This document shows positions 44,960-54,952 of a DNA stretch of 64,000 nt, one piece after another. Where the stretch lies: positions 2,666,001-2,730,000 of the forward strand of contig CAJZHL010000028.1 of the NCBI GenBank assembly GCA_916048055.1, read 5' to 3'. Origin of the DNA: Pedinophyceae sp. YPF-701. Taxonomy: Eukaryota; Chlorophyta; Pedinophyceae. The position numbers were made by a program, and so were the translations under genes. How positions within the stretch are numbered: the first letter of the stretch is position 1; every line of letters begins with the position of its first letter. The notes beneath the pieces are model-generated. The model was given only the letters and a program-made list of their open reading frames with translations, did not search any database and had not been told where the DNA came from.

Positions 44960-46678
44960 ATGCGGAGCCCGGCTGCATGCGCGCGCCGGGCGGCTCTCAC
45001 AGCTCCCGCTACCTCACCTCCTGGAATCTCTCTCATTGGCACCCGCAGGATCCATCTACGGCGTCCCGGCGGCGGCGAGGCATCACGGGCACGATCTCAG
45101 CAGTCGATGGAGCTGCGGAGCGGCCGTTGCGTGGGCGGGTCGCGGCCCTCGCAGCGCCCACGCGCCGGTGACGATGGGACTGCGTTCGCTCTGATGGACC
45201 TGTCGTTCGGGCCGGGCGGCGGTCCGCTGGGAGACATCATCCGCCGGCTGCTCAGGAAGTCGCGCGCCGCCCTCGCGGCTGCGGCCTCGGGCGCGATGGC
45301 GAGCGTGCTGGAGGGCTGCGACGGGGCTAGATGGACTGCACGCACACGGGAGGTGGGCAGGGCGGTGGCGGGGAAGGTGGAGGGGCGCGTGTACGCGGGG
45401 GCGAGATCGCTCCTGGGGCGGACGAGCGAGGACGGGCGGTGGGTGGTGTACCGGCGCGCGGGTGCGGACCCCGACAGTGTGGCGGCGATCGTGAAGCTAA
45501 CAAGTATCTACTCGTATCAGAGAGACAAGCCTCTGTCGAAGGCGCGGCGGCTGGTGATCACGGAGGAGATGACGGGGCTGGAGGTCGTCAGGGCGTGGTA
45601 TTTGGACATTGCTCGGGAGTGGGGGGCAGACTGGCTGCCTGCAAGCGTCGCGGCGCGGTTGAAGGAGCTGGACGTCGAGGGGCAAGGTCTGCGGAGGCTG
45701 CCGGAGGGGATGGGGTCGCTGGAGGTGCTGAACGTGAGCAGGTGCTCGCAGCTGGCGGAGGGGTGGCTGCCGGCGTCAAGCGGCAGGAGCGTGAAGAAGC
45801 TGGATGCTTATGACTCGTCGCTGGCGAGGCTGCCGGAGGGGATGGGGTCGCTGGAGGAGCTCAGCGTGGGTGGGTGCGGGCAGCTGGCGGGAGAGGGTTG
45901 GCTGCCGGCGTCGAGCGGCGGGAGCGTGAAGAAGCTGTATGCTGACCAATCCTCGCTGGCGAGGGTGCCGGAGGGGATGGTGTCGCTCGAGGAGCTCAAC
46001 GTGATGTGCTGCTCGCAGCTGGCGGGGGAGGGGTGGCTACCGGCGTCGAGCGGCGGGAGCGTGAGGACGCTGGTTGCTCGGGAATCGTCGCTGGTAAGGC
46101 TGCCGGAGGGGATGGGGTCGCTGGAGGAGCTCGACGTGGGCGAGTGCTTGCAGCTGGCGGCGGAGGGGTGGCTGCCGGCGTCGAGCGGCGGGAGCGTGAA
46201 GAGGCTGGATGCTGCGGGCTGGTTCCTGGCGAGGGTGCCGGAGGGGATGGCGTCGCTGGAGGAGCTGTGCGTGTGTTACTGCTCGCAGCTGGCGGAGGAG
46301 GGGTGGCTGCCGGCGTCGAGCGGCGGGAGCGTGAAGACGCTGGATGCTTCGCACTCGTCGCTGGCGAGGCTGCCGGAGGGGATGGCGTCGCTGGAGGAGC
46401 TCTACGTGATGTGCTGCAAGCAGCTGGCGGGGGAGGGGTGGCTACCGGCGTCGAGCGGCGGGAGCGTGAAGAAGCTGTATGCTAGGTCCTCCTCGCTGGC
46501 GAGGGTGCCGGAGGGGATGGAGTCGCTGGATGAGCTCTACGTGGGCCAGTGCTCACAGCTGGCGGGGGAGGGTGGCGCTGCCACGGCGTCGGCGGGCGTG
46601 AAAAAGCTACAACTGGGGCTCCCTCACTGGCAGGCTGCCGGGAGGATGAGGTCGCTGCAGGAGCTCAAGGTGGAGTGA
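44960..46678 (+). CDS. Leucine-rich repeat protein with 46-residue double repeats
   Basis: One open frame of 572 aa; an inner ATG at 45107 (MELRSGRC) may be the true start. N-terminus has an F-box-like helix pair (DLSFGPGGGPLGDIIRRLL...SGAMASVLEGC). From about residue 230 come tandem units of about 46 residues, each made of two LRRs: LPEGMGSLEEL-x-V-xx-C-x-QLA followed by GWLPASSGGSVKKL-x-A-xx-SSLAR. Seven to eight units are very similar in DNA as well as protein. No signal peptide or membrane helix. The frame ends at 46678 in a degenerate unit, before the family's C-terminal cap, which survives downstream in another frame. Confidence 0.75.
   Translation: MRSPAACARRAALTAPATSPPGISLIGTRRIHLRRPGGGEASRARSQQSMELRSGRCVGGSRPSQRPRAGDDGTAFALMDLSFGPGGGPLGDIIRRLLRKSRAALAAAASGAMASVLEGCDGARWTARTREVGRAVAGKVEGRVYAGARSLLGRTSEDGRWVVYRRAGADPDSVAAIVKLTSIYSYQRDKPLSKARRLVITEEMTGLEVVRAWYLDIAREWGADWLPASVAARLKELDVEGQGLRRLPEGMGSLEVLNVSRCSQLAEGWLPASSGRSVKKLDAYDSSLARLPEGMGSLEELSVGGCGQLAGEGWLPASSGGSVKKLYADQSSLARVPEGMVSLEELNVMCCSQLAGEGWLPASSGGSVRTLVARESSLVRLPEGMGSLEELDVGECLQLAAEGWLPASSGGSVKRLDAAGWFLARVPEGMASLEELCVCYCSQLAEEGWLPASSGGSVKTLDASHSSLARLPEGMASLEELYVMCCKQLAGEGWLPASSGGSVKKLYARSSSLARVPEGMESLDELYVGQCSQLAGEGGAATASAGVKKLQLGLPHWQAAGRMRSLQELKVE
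45680..46560 (+). repeat. Coding minisatellite of about 138-141 bp units
   Basis: Near-identical tandem units inside the LRR gene, with long stretches such as GGCTGCCGGCGTCGAGCGGC shared by all. Similarity at silent positions suggests recent expansion or gene conversion. Confidence 0.85.
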
Positions 46679-47080
46679 ATACGAGCAGCTGGCGGGGGTG
46701 GCTGCCGGCGTCGAGCGGCAGGAGAAGTGAAAAAGCTGGTTGCTGGGGGCTCGTCGCTGGCTAGGCTGCCGGAGGGGATGGGGTCGCTGGAGGTGCTCAA
46801 CGTGGATTACTGCAGGCAGCTGGCGGGGGAGGGGTGGCTGCCGGCGTCGAGCGGCGGGAGCGTGAAGAAGCTGGACGCTGGGGGCTCGTCGCTGGCGAGG
46901 GTGCCGGAGGGGATGAGGTCGCTGGAGGTGCTCGAAGTGAGGAGGTGCTCGCAGCTGGCGGAGGAGGGGTGGCTGCCGGCGTCGAGCTGCAGGAGGCTGC
47001 GGGAGCTGTGGGCCACGGAGTCGCAGCTGCAGATGCTGCCGGCGAAGCAGATGCGGTCCCTGACATCTCAGTTACGTTGA
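46679..47080 (+). pseudogene. Detached 3' end of the unit B LRR gene
   Basis: After the stop at 46678 the LRR units continue in another frame (46727-47080: SSLARLPEGMGSLEVLNV... to the cap TESQLQMLPAKQMRSLTSQL). The cap is the same as in unit A. The gene was therefore longer, and has lost this end by a small indel around 46560-46730, or a very short intron restores it (no good site seen). Confidence 0.7.
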
Positions 47081-47106
47081 GCGATCAGTGAGGTGAGGTG
47101 AGGTGT

Positions 47107-47185
47107 TACATGCTTCGCGCCGTCAGCCATAAGCCTTTGGGACCTGAAAAGATCATTCGACTCGGTGGCAAGCCACGCAACCCTC
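47107..47185 (+). repeat. LRR-gene 3' flank repeat, copy 2
   Basis: Homologous to 41393-41470 after the F-box LRR gene, preceded by a short GAGGT tandem (GAGGTGAGGTGAGGTG, near 47088). Confidence 0.75.
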
Positions 47186-47339
47186 TCACCGTCATGGTCG
47201 CGACAGGTTCGGCAGCTGTGACAGCGTCAGCTCGCCGCTGACTGGCTGTAAACGCACACCAAGCGCATCTGTCATCGCCTAGCCTCCCGCCCCGTCCGTC
47301 GTCCGGCCCTCCGTCCCCACCCCCCCTCGCCCACGCAAC

Positions 47340-50138
47340 CTACGCCAGTGGCGTGGTGCTCTGTTCCCGCCTTTGCGCCTCCCGCGCCCGCGCCATCTCC
47401 TCCGCGCCCCTCGCGTATATCGCCGCGGCCCACAGCGCCTCCCTGCTCCCCGCCGCGCCCTCGATCCCCCGCAGCGCCTCAAACACTCCCCCCCCTGACT
47501 CCGTCGGCGCCACACGCGCGCCCCCCAACAGCCGCACCGCGTACCCGCCCTCCTGCACCGCCAGCGCCATCAGCATGTGCGCCGCGTGCCGCGCCGGCCC
47601 CGAACGCCCCCGCACGCGCTCGTCGAACCTCGGCATCGCCGACCGCATCCCCGCGAACACCAGTCGACTTCCGAAGTCTCCGGGCCGCATGTCCAGGGTC
47701 TCTCCGGGCGCGGCCGCGGCCCAGCGCGCCGCGAGCGGGCCGTCCGCCGCGGCCGCCACGCCGCCCGCGCGCTCCGCGATCGGCAGCGCCAGGATCGTGC
47801 GCGCCGCGGGGGAGTTTTGCGCCGCCTGAGTCAGGGCCGCGGAGACCGCGCGGGAGAGGCCGGGGGTCGGGAGGAGGCCCGGGCCGGCGAGCACGACGGC
47901 GTCGGAGGGCGACGCGGCGATGGCGGCGTTCCAGAGCGCCGCGACGGGGAACGCATCGGCGTAGCTGTTCTGCCGTGAGGGCGAGATGGTTGTGTCGAGG
48001 CCCGCGGCGGCCAGCGCGCGCATGCCCTCTTCCGTGTACCTGCGGCGCAGCAGCAGGCTGATGCGATCGAGATGTGCACTGTACTATGGTCATATCGGTT
48101 CAGAACCAGACGGCAGTCGCTATTTGTTGGCGACAATTGTGTAATCGCGCCGCACCTGTTGCCGAACACGATGGTGACCGCGGCCTGCCCGCTCCGCAGG
48201 TGCTCCTTGCACCACGCACGCACCACCTGCGCCATCATCTTCCCTGGCGGCGACAGCCGCGGCGCGGGCACGAACACCGCCGCCGCCATCGGCCCGTCCC
48301 ATCGCCGCACCGCCTCCGCGAGCCAGCCCAGGTCGTCCACCCCGGCCCACGCCACCCACGCCGACGTCCGCCCCGCCGACCCCGACCGCTCCCTCAGCTC
48401 CCTCCACAACTCCCCCGGCCCCTCCTCCATCCTGCTGTCAGGCCCACACACCCCCCCGGCCTCCCCGCCCGCCTCCGGCTCCAGCACCGGCTCCGACTCG
48501 TACTGCACGGGCGACGCGTCCGGCATCAGCAGCTGCGCGCCCGGCCGCGACAGCGCCGCGGCGCAAGACGGCCCGATTGCCGCGACGTGGAGCCGCCAGC
48601 GCACGTACAGCGCCGCGACGCGCAGGCGGTTGCGGCTGCGCGCGTCCGCGCCCAGGACGGCGCGGCGCGAGGCGCTGGGCGGGTGCGGCGCGCAGGCGAC
48701 GAAGCCCCGCGGCACCACCTGGAAACACGTGCCGAGTTCTGCCAGGTGGGTCGTCAGCTGGACCTTGTTGAGTCCGTAGCCGCGGAAGAGCTCGGAGTAG
48801 CCCGGGAGCTCGGAGCGCCGGCCGGCGAGGACGGGCTCGAAGAATTCTGCGCGGAAGGGACCCGAGGGTGGACCGGTGAACCAAGAGACGAGAAAACTCG
48901 ATCATCGCGGGCGCGGCGGAGACACCAGCGAAATGCAGCGCACCGCCAGAGCGCCCACGAAAAGGGGCGCGCTCCGGCCAACCGAACGGCACGCGCACAC
49001 CCCCCCCGCCGCAACAAGTACAACAACAACCCCCCCAACAACACCACAACGCCGTTCGCTCGCGGACGCGGTCCGTCCCGGGCGCATCGCCGGCCCCGCA
49101 CGCGCGGCCCCACGCACCTCGGAACGCCGCCGCGTACGGCTCCTCCGCGGCCCACCACCGGTCGTAATCTATCGGACCGCTGTCCGCGCCCTCCGTAGCG
49201 CTGCTGCACTGGAACGGCACGGCGCGCCGCGCGGCGAGCTCCTCGCGCGTCCGCGGCAGCCCGTCCTCGCCGTCCGCGCACTCGAACGCCGGCACGACCG
49301 CCACCGTCGCCCTCCCGCGCTCCCGGCTGTGCGTCGGTTGTGACATCGCACCCCCCGCCGCGAGGACGCCCGCGAGGCGCTCCTCGAGGCCCGCGCTCGG
49401 GACGAGGTCGCCGTCGGCGAGGACGACGAGGTCCGTGGCGGCGGCCTCGATCGCGAGATTGCGGAGGGCATTGATCGGATATGATGCTCGGTAGGAAGCG
49501 GGGCCCTCCGCGTCGCCTGGGGCGGGATCCGGTGCGTGGAGCACGCTCACGGTGACCGAGTGTCCAGGAGGGAGCTCGTCGAAGGCCGCGCGGAGCTGCG
49601 CGAGGTGCCGCGCGCACGCGCGGGCGTCGCTTGGTGGCGAGGGTATGTGGACGGCGACCGAGAGCGGGCCGGACCACGCGTTCGCGAGGCGCACGATGCA
49701 GTCCCAGCGATCGAGGCTCACTTGCGTGGTCCAGGTGATGCGCTCGTCCGCCGGGGAGGCCGCGGGGGCGTCGGGAGTGTCGCCCGGAGGTACGAGGAAG
49801 CGCGGGACGCGCGTGTGCTCGACGGGCCCCACGTCCCGAGTCAGTTCCGAGAACTCGTTGCACGGAAGCTCCGCGACCGCGCCGCACAGCTCCTGCCACG
49901 ACGCCGCACGCGCACTAGCCCCCTCACCACTTCCGGTGCTATGTGAGGCCGCTGTGGCGCGCCCTCGCCGCAAGACGCCTCTGAGAGCACGTCCGCAGCT
50001 CCCTCGCCGACTGAACACCGCGTTGCGATGCGCTGCGGGCGTGCAGCGAGGCCGCTCCAGCCCTGCTGCCCGGAACCCTGGTTGCCGACGACATTCCTGG
50101 AGCATAAGCCGGGCGGGAGCGGACATCGCGCAGGTCAT
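47340..50138 (-). CDS. GT49-like glycosyltransferase with second degenerate GT domain
   Basis: Three exons on the minus strand: 50138-49118, 48846-48156, 48039-47340; 803 aa. Domain 1 (about residues 105-420) matches family GT49 (LARGE C-terminal domain, B4GAT1): ITWTTQVSLDRWDCIVRL, YPINALRNLAIEAAATDLVVLADGDLVPS with a DxD-like DGD for metal/nucleotide sugar, and the acceptor block ELFRGYGLNKVQLTTHLAELG followed by GFVACAPHPPSA. Domain 2 (about 500-790) repeats the same order: AWVAWAGVDDLGWLAEAV, YADAFPVAALWNAAIAASPSDAVVLAGPGLLPT, but has GPG where domain 1 has DGD. It is therefore probably a non-catalytic copy. No clear signal anchor was seen in the first 100 residues. All exon phases agree. 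Confidence 0.88.
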
Positions 50139-50873
50139 CGACTTCGAAATGTATCGTCCTCGTCGGTATGGCGCGTGGGGAGATGCCGGGCGCCTTCAAC
50201 GCCGCCGCGAACGCCCGCGGCGCCCGCTACGCCGCGTGTGGGCAGTGCTGCGTGGCGGTTGCAGTGGCCACAGCTCAGCGCAGGGGTCGGCCGGGCGTTG
50301 CCGCGCGTAATTCGACTCCGCCGCAACAGCGATCGAAGGGCGGGATGTCGCGGAGCCCCACGGGACGCCTCGCCCTTGGCACGCCACAGGCGAGACGGGA
50401 GACCACCGTCAACTCCCCCCTTCAACAACGAAACCCCCCCCCCCGCGTCGGACCGCAAGCCGATCACGGCAGAGCGCGCCCAGTTCCACCGCGGCGCGCA
50501 CGGCGCCGTTTCGTTCACAGTCACCGCCTGCCACGGCACCGATACGATATAATAGTAGCACTGTGTACGGTGAGTGCTGCACGGCCGAGGAGCGGCGCTC
50601 CGTGCCAGAGCTCGCTACGCTCGCTTGCGCAGCAGCGACGCCGACATCCCCGCGGACCCTGGCCGAGATCCGCCCCCCTGTCGTGCGCCTGCAACTCGCG
50701 GGCTCGCTGGCCGCAGTGTCGTGCCGCCGGGGCTCGCCGGACGCGCCTTCGCGCTCCCCGGGCGCAGGACGAGCCCTGGCGAGGCCGGGCGCGCCTGCGG
50801 ACCGGGCGACGCCGGCCGGCCCTGCGAACACGGGCACGCGAATCCGCGACAGATGGAAAATCATGGTTCTGCG
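50139..50873. other. Spacer, 735 bp
   Basis: Between two minus-strand genes. Contains a 13-base C run near 50441. No gene seen. Confidence 0.4.
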
Positions 50874-52536
50874 TCAACGCTCAATACCTGCCACGCGCGA
50901 CCGCCGCGCCGCACGCAGCACACGCACCATCGTCGGCGTCGCAGGCCGCGCCGCCTCCACGCCCCCGCCCGCGCCGCCTTCGCCCCGTTCCGCCCCGCTC
51001 CCCTCGCCAGGCTCCCCGCTCGGCCCCGCGCCCTCGCTGACCGCGCCGAGCCCCCCGCGCGGGAGCTGCGGCACCGGCTGCGCCGCCCGCGCCTGACTCA
51101 GGCTCTTCCTGACATCCCTCATACCCTGCAGCACCCCCTCCTGCTGCTCCTTCAGCGCCGCGATCTCCCGCTCGAGCGCCGCGTCCTCGCGCGCGCGCGC
51201 GTCCCCGCGCGCCGCGCCCCCCGGCGCGATCCGCTCCATCGCCGCCGTCAGCGTCGCGCGTGCGTCCGCCACTGCCGCCGCGCCAAACGCCCCGCCCAGC
51301 CCCGCGTCGAGCTCCGCGAGCATCTCCCGGAGCACCGCGCGGTCCGCCTCGACCGCGTCCGCGTCGCTCTGGCCCGCCGCGGGCCCCGGAGCGTCCTCCG
51401 CGCCGCCAGCGCCGCCGACATCATCGCTGTCGCTGTCGCCGTCGCCCCCGCCCTCCATGCCCTCGACGGAGAGCCCGAGCGCCCTGCGAGTGCGGAGGAG
51501 TGCCACTACATCGCAGCGGGGCCTCGAAACACGCAGCGCAGAGCCACACCGCGGAGTGCAGCAGGTGCGCACCTGCGGGCGGCGACCATCTCAGTGTGCG
51601 TCACTTCCGCCCCGTCGAGCTCCCGCAGGTCCACCAGGTGCGCGACCAGCTCGCGCCGCGCGGCCGCCGCGGCGCCGGGCTCGGCGACCGCGGGGTTCTT
51701 CTCGACCTTCAGGAAGCGCAGCTGCGGCGCGAACGCCGTGTGCGGCACCGCCTGCACGCTCCGGACACGGGCGCAGCGCGCCTCGGATGCCTGCCCGGTG
51801 CTCGCTGGTTCGCTCCCCAGCCCCAGCGGCCGCTCGATGTCGCATCGGGACGGACGCACGAGCCCGCTGTGTGCTATATAGCTTTCGCGTGCGCATGGCA
51901 GAGGTGGTGGTAAACCGTGACGCCGGACAGGCACGGGTGGGCCGTTGACGTTGGGGCGGCGTGGCGGACGAGCGCTACGATGCACGTCGACGTCCAAAGC
52001 CGAAGCACAGCGGGTCGTCGGCACATCGAATGCAGGAGAGGTGGGTGGGTGCTGAGGGCGGCATGAGAGCCTACCTGGAGGCGGTTCTCCGACACGTCGA
52101 GGAGCTGGAGGTGCTCTAGGCCGGCGAGGGGCGTCACGTCCTCGATGCGGTTGTTGCGGAGGATCAGGAACTCGAGCTTCCGCAGCGCCGCGAGCGGGCT
52201 CGCGTCCTGCAGCCTGTTGTGCTGCAGGTGCAAGCTCGTGCAGCCCGCGACGGAGTCCAGGGCCGACAGCGGCAGCGCCGACAGCCGCAGGCGGTCCAGC
52301 CATATCTGAGGAAGCCGGCGCAGCCGCTCCTCGGCCCCCTCGTCGTCCGCACGGTCCTTGAGGTTCGACGCGGCCAGGAGCGCGACGGTCAGCTCCTGCG
52401 ACGGAGCCGCCTCCTGCTCGGCCGCGACGATCGCGCGGACCTCCTCGTCCTCCTCCGGGATCTCCACCGACGCCAGCGCGTCCGCGAGACCCACCATGGC
52501 GCCCGTCGGACTGTCGAGCACGCGCGGCACCGCCAT
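50874..52536 (-). CDS. SDS22-type LRR protein, possibly LRRC46-like
   Basis: Three exons on the minus strand: 52536-52075, 51751-51573, 51483-50874; 416 aa. After an acidic N-terminus (EIPEEDEEVRAIVA) come about five SDS22-type LRRs (SLHLQHNRLQDASPLAALRKLEFLILRNNRIEDVTPLAGLEHLQLLDVSENRL), then an LRR cap with LRELDGAEVTHTEM. The C-terminal half is an Asp/Gly-rich linker plus a coiled coil (EREIAALKEQQEGVLQGMRDV) and a Gly/Pro tail. This plan recalls LRRC46 and other ciliary LRR proteins; the specific assignment is tentative. The exon 2/3 join (CGCAG/GTGCGC to CGCAG/GGCGCTC) keeps phase. Confidence 0.78.
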
Positions 52537-52862
52537 TGTTCGTCGCGCAGGGCGCGCGCCGTAAGGTGGGCCGCACTGGACGAGCGCTCGAGCGTAGACC
52601 GGACGGACAGGTCCCTGTCTCGCGGAGCAACGTGCCGCGCGCGCTGTCGCGGCCGAACGGATGTCCGCGGCGCCCGGCGGGGCTGCGGAAGACCGGTCAC
52701 ACCGGGCCGTGTCCTACCCCGGGGCACTGTCAGCCGCGCTTGCCGCGCGCGGGGTAGCGAGAGGGTTCGAGGCTGGAGGTGCGCGGCACTTCGGCGCGGG
52801 CCGGAGTGGGCGCTGCGTGCGGCTGGCGGGCCTGCGGTTGGTTGCCCAGCGCCGCTGCACGC
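52537..52862. other. Divergent spacer, 326 bp
   Basis: Between the divergent LRR and Lunapark-like genes; likely shared promoter. No gene seen. Confidence 0.4.
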
Positions 52863-53806
52863 ATGGGGTGGTTCTGGGGCCGCGGGGCGCGCGACGCGCT
52901 CGCGCCGTACCAGCGGCAGCTGTCGAAGATCGCGGAGGAGGAGCGGTCCGTGGAGGCGCGCGTGCGGCGCGTGCGGGCGGTGCAGTGGAGGGTGCAGCAA
53001 TTCGTCGGTCTAGCGGGGCCCGTCTTGCTCGGGGCGGAGATTTTGTTCGAGAAGTGGCGAATACGGAGGGCAGACGCGGGCCTGACGGTCCAGATCAGCG
53101 CTCTCTACCGGCTGGGACGCGCCACGGCGCTTTGGGCGCTTGCGTACTGGCTGGTGGGGGTGCTCGGGAGCGCTCTCGCGGGGTTGCTGCGGCGCAGGAT
53201 GGCGAAGGCGGCTGCGAAGCGCAACAAGGTCCTCAAGAAGTGCGAGGAGCGCGCTTCCTTCCACGACGTTCTGCGCGTGCTCGCCGAACATGACCCGGCG
53301 CACTTGCGCAGCCTGGTGGAGGTGCGACTGGCTCGCGCGGCGCCCCGCATTGCCACGCAAGCGGCTCCTGCTTGCACCCCCGAGATCCAAGCGGGTCGCG
53401 AGTGCGCCGTGCGCGCCACCGCGTCGACACACGCACACACGGGCGCATGTTCTGCTCTCCGCGTCGTCGCCTGCGCACGCGCCGGATGCGAGCGCCGCGC
53501 GCCGCGCTGTATCCGCAGGGCGCCGGACTCTCGCTGTCGGCCGGGCAGCCGGCCAGCGCGCCCAGGGAAGAGACCTCACGGGGGAGTCAGGCGGGGGGTG
53601 TCAAAGAGGGCGCCGCGGAGGCGGAGCGCGGCGACACCGAGGCGGCGGCGAAGCTCCGGGGCGTCGAAGAGGAGCTCGCGAGGGCGCGCGTGGCGTGCGC
53701 GGCGCTGCAGCGGTCGAACGACGCCCTGCGGGAGGAACAGTCGCGCCTGCGGAGGGTCGTGGAGGGCCTGGGGGGCGACCCGACAGCGGAGGTCCCGGAG
53801 CGGTGA
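52863..53806 (+). CDS. Lunapark-like ER membrane protein lacking the zinc ribbon
   Basis: Two exons, 52863-53321 and 53519-53806; 248 aa. Lunapark stabilises three-way junctions of the endoplasmic reticulum. MGWFWGRG at the start, a coiled region, two hydrophobic segments (FVGLAGPVLLGAEILF, ALWALAYWLVGVLGSALAGLL), a basic turn (RRRMAKAAAKRNKVLKKCEER) and FHDVLRVLAEHDP, close to the family's LERFDP block, fit the N-terminal Lunapark domain. The usual C-terminal zinc ribbon (two CxxC pairs) is absent; the tail is a coiled coil (VEEELARARVACAALQRSNDALREEQ). Moderate confidence in the family. Confidence 0.65.
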
Positions 53807-54952
53807 TGTCGACGGAAGGGGAGGGAGGGGCGCGCGGGCGTGAGCGTGGGCGGTTGGGCGTTGGGGGGGGTGTTTTTGTTTTTGGTTGCTGCGTTGAGGG
53901 GGGTTGGGGGTGGTTGGAAGGTGCGTGTGGTCCGGGGCGGCCGTGAGGGCCGGCGCTGTCGTGGCCTGGGCGGCGCGGTGTCGCGGTGCTCGAACCGCGG
54001 CGTTCGCGGGCGCCGAACTAGGCCTGTGAGGCACTGCTGCTCCCGCAACGAGCCCGCGTCGCATGCCAGCCAACGTCGAGGGCTTGCTGGCCTATGTATT
54101 TGCAATTCGCAGACCTCAGCACCCTCGCGTATTGGAGCAGTTGGTCCGTCGCGCGTCCGCAGGACCGGGACTCTCCCGCAGTGCCCCCGATTATCGCGAT
54201 TCACGCCGCCCCGTTCGTTCACAGACGCGCAAACGCCGCGCAAGCTCGGCCTGATGGGCACCCACTGCGGGTTCTCCGTGGCCGAGGGAGCGCGGGCCCG
54301 CGCGTCAAGGCAAGGCGGGCCGACGTGCATGGGTGGACGTGCAGTCCTCGTGCGACATGCACGCGCTGGTCTATTCGATTGGAAGGGTCCCAGGGCGCTC
54401 GCGTGCCGCGTTGCAACGAAAACGCGGGCGTGCGCTGCTCAGGTCGACCCCCTGGGGGGCCGCAGGCGCGGGTCGCAGCTGCCCCTGCGGTCGCTTGAGT
54501 CCTCAAGCTCTGGCCGGGGGCGTGGCCGTCGGGACGGCGACGATGTTTCGCCGTGTGATGGGAAGCTGCGTCAGAGCGTTCGCTCGGACTGTTGCTAGGT
54601 GGGAAGCAGCGTGCAGGGTCGTGGAAGGGCGCCGCGGACAATGATGGCATGGCCGGCGGCGGGGCAACTTACTGCCTCTGAAATAGCGGCTGGGAGCAGC
54701 CAGGGAGTTGGCGGCCGCGTGTGAGATGTCCACGCGGGATCCCTGCGACGTTGCGCGGCTTTGGTGTACATGACGGGCCGTATTGGTGATGCTTAGGGAC
54801 GGGAAGCTGCTTGCGTTACGGGGGGACAAGGGGGCGGGGGGGGGAGGGAAAAAGCGTTGGGATCATGTTGGAAAGGGGGGGGATCGTTGGGGAAGCGGCG
54901 GGAGGGGAGGGATGAGGAGAGGTGTGCGTTGAGTTGGGTCGTTGTTGCAGAC
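53807..54952. other. Convergent spacer, 1.15 kb
   Basis: First 150 bp are G/T-rich on the + strand, including a G-run motif near 53866 followed by TGTTTTTG. 54820-54930 is purine-rich on the + strand. No gene seen. Confidence 0.45.

Larger units (their letters stand above)
44151..47096 (+). repeat. Tandem duplication unit B, 2,946 bp
   Basis: Second copy of the unit, about 300 bp longer because it has more LRRs. Ends GAGCGATCAGTG, the same sequence seen at the A/B junction, then continues into the flank homologous to 41393-41470. Confidence 0.9.
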
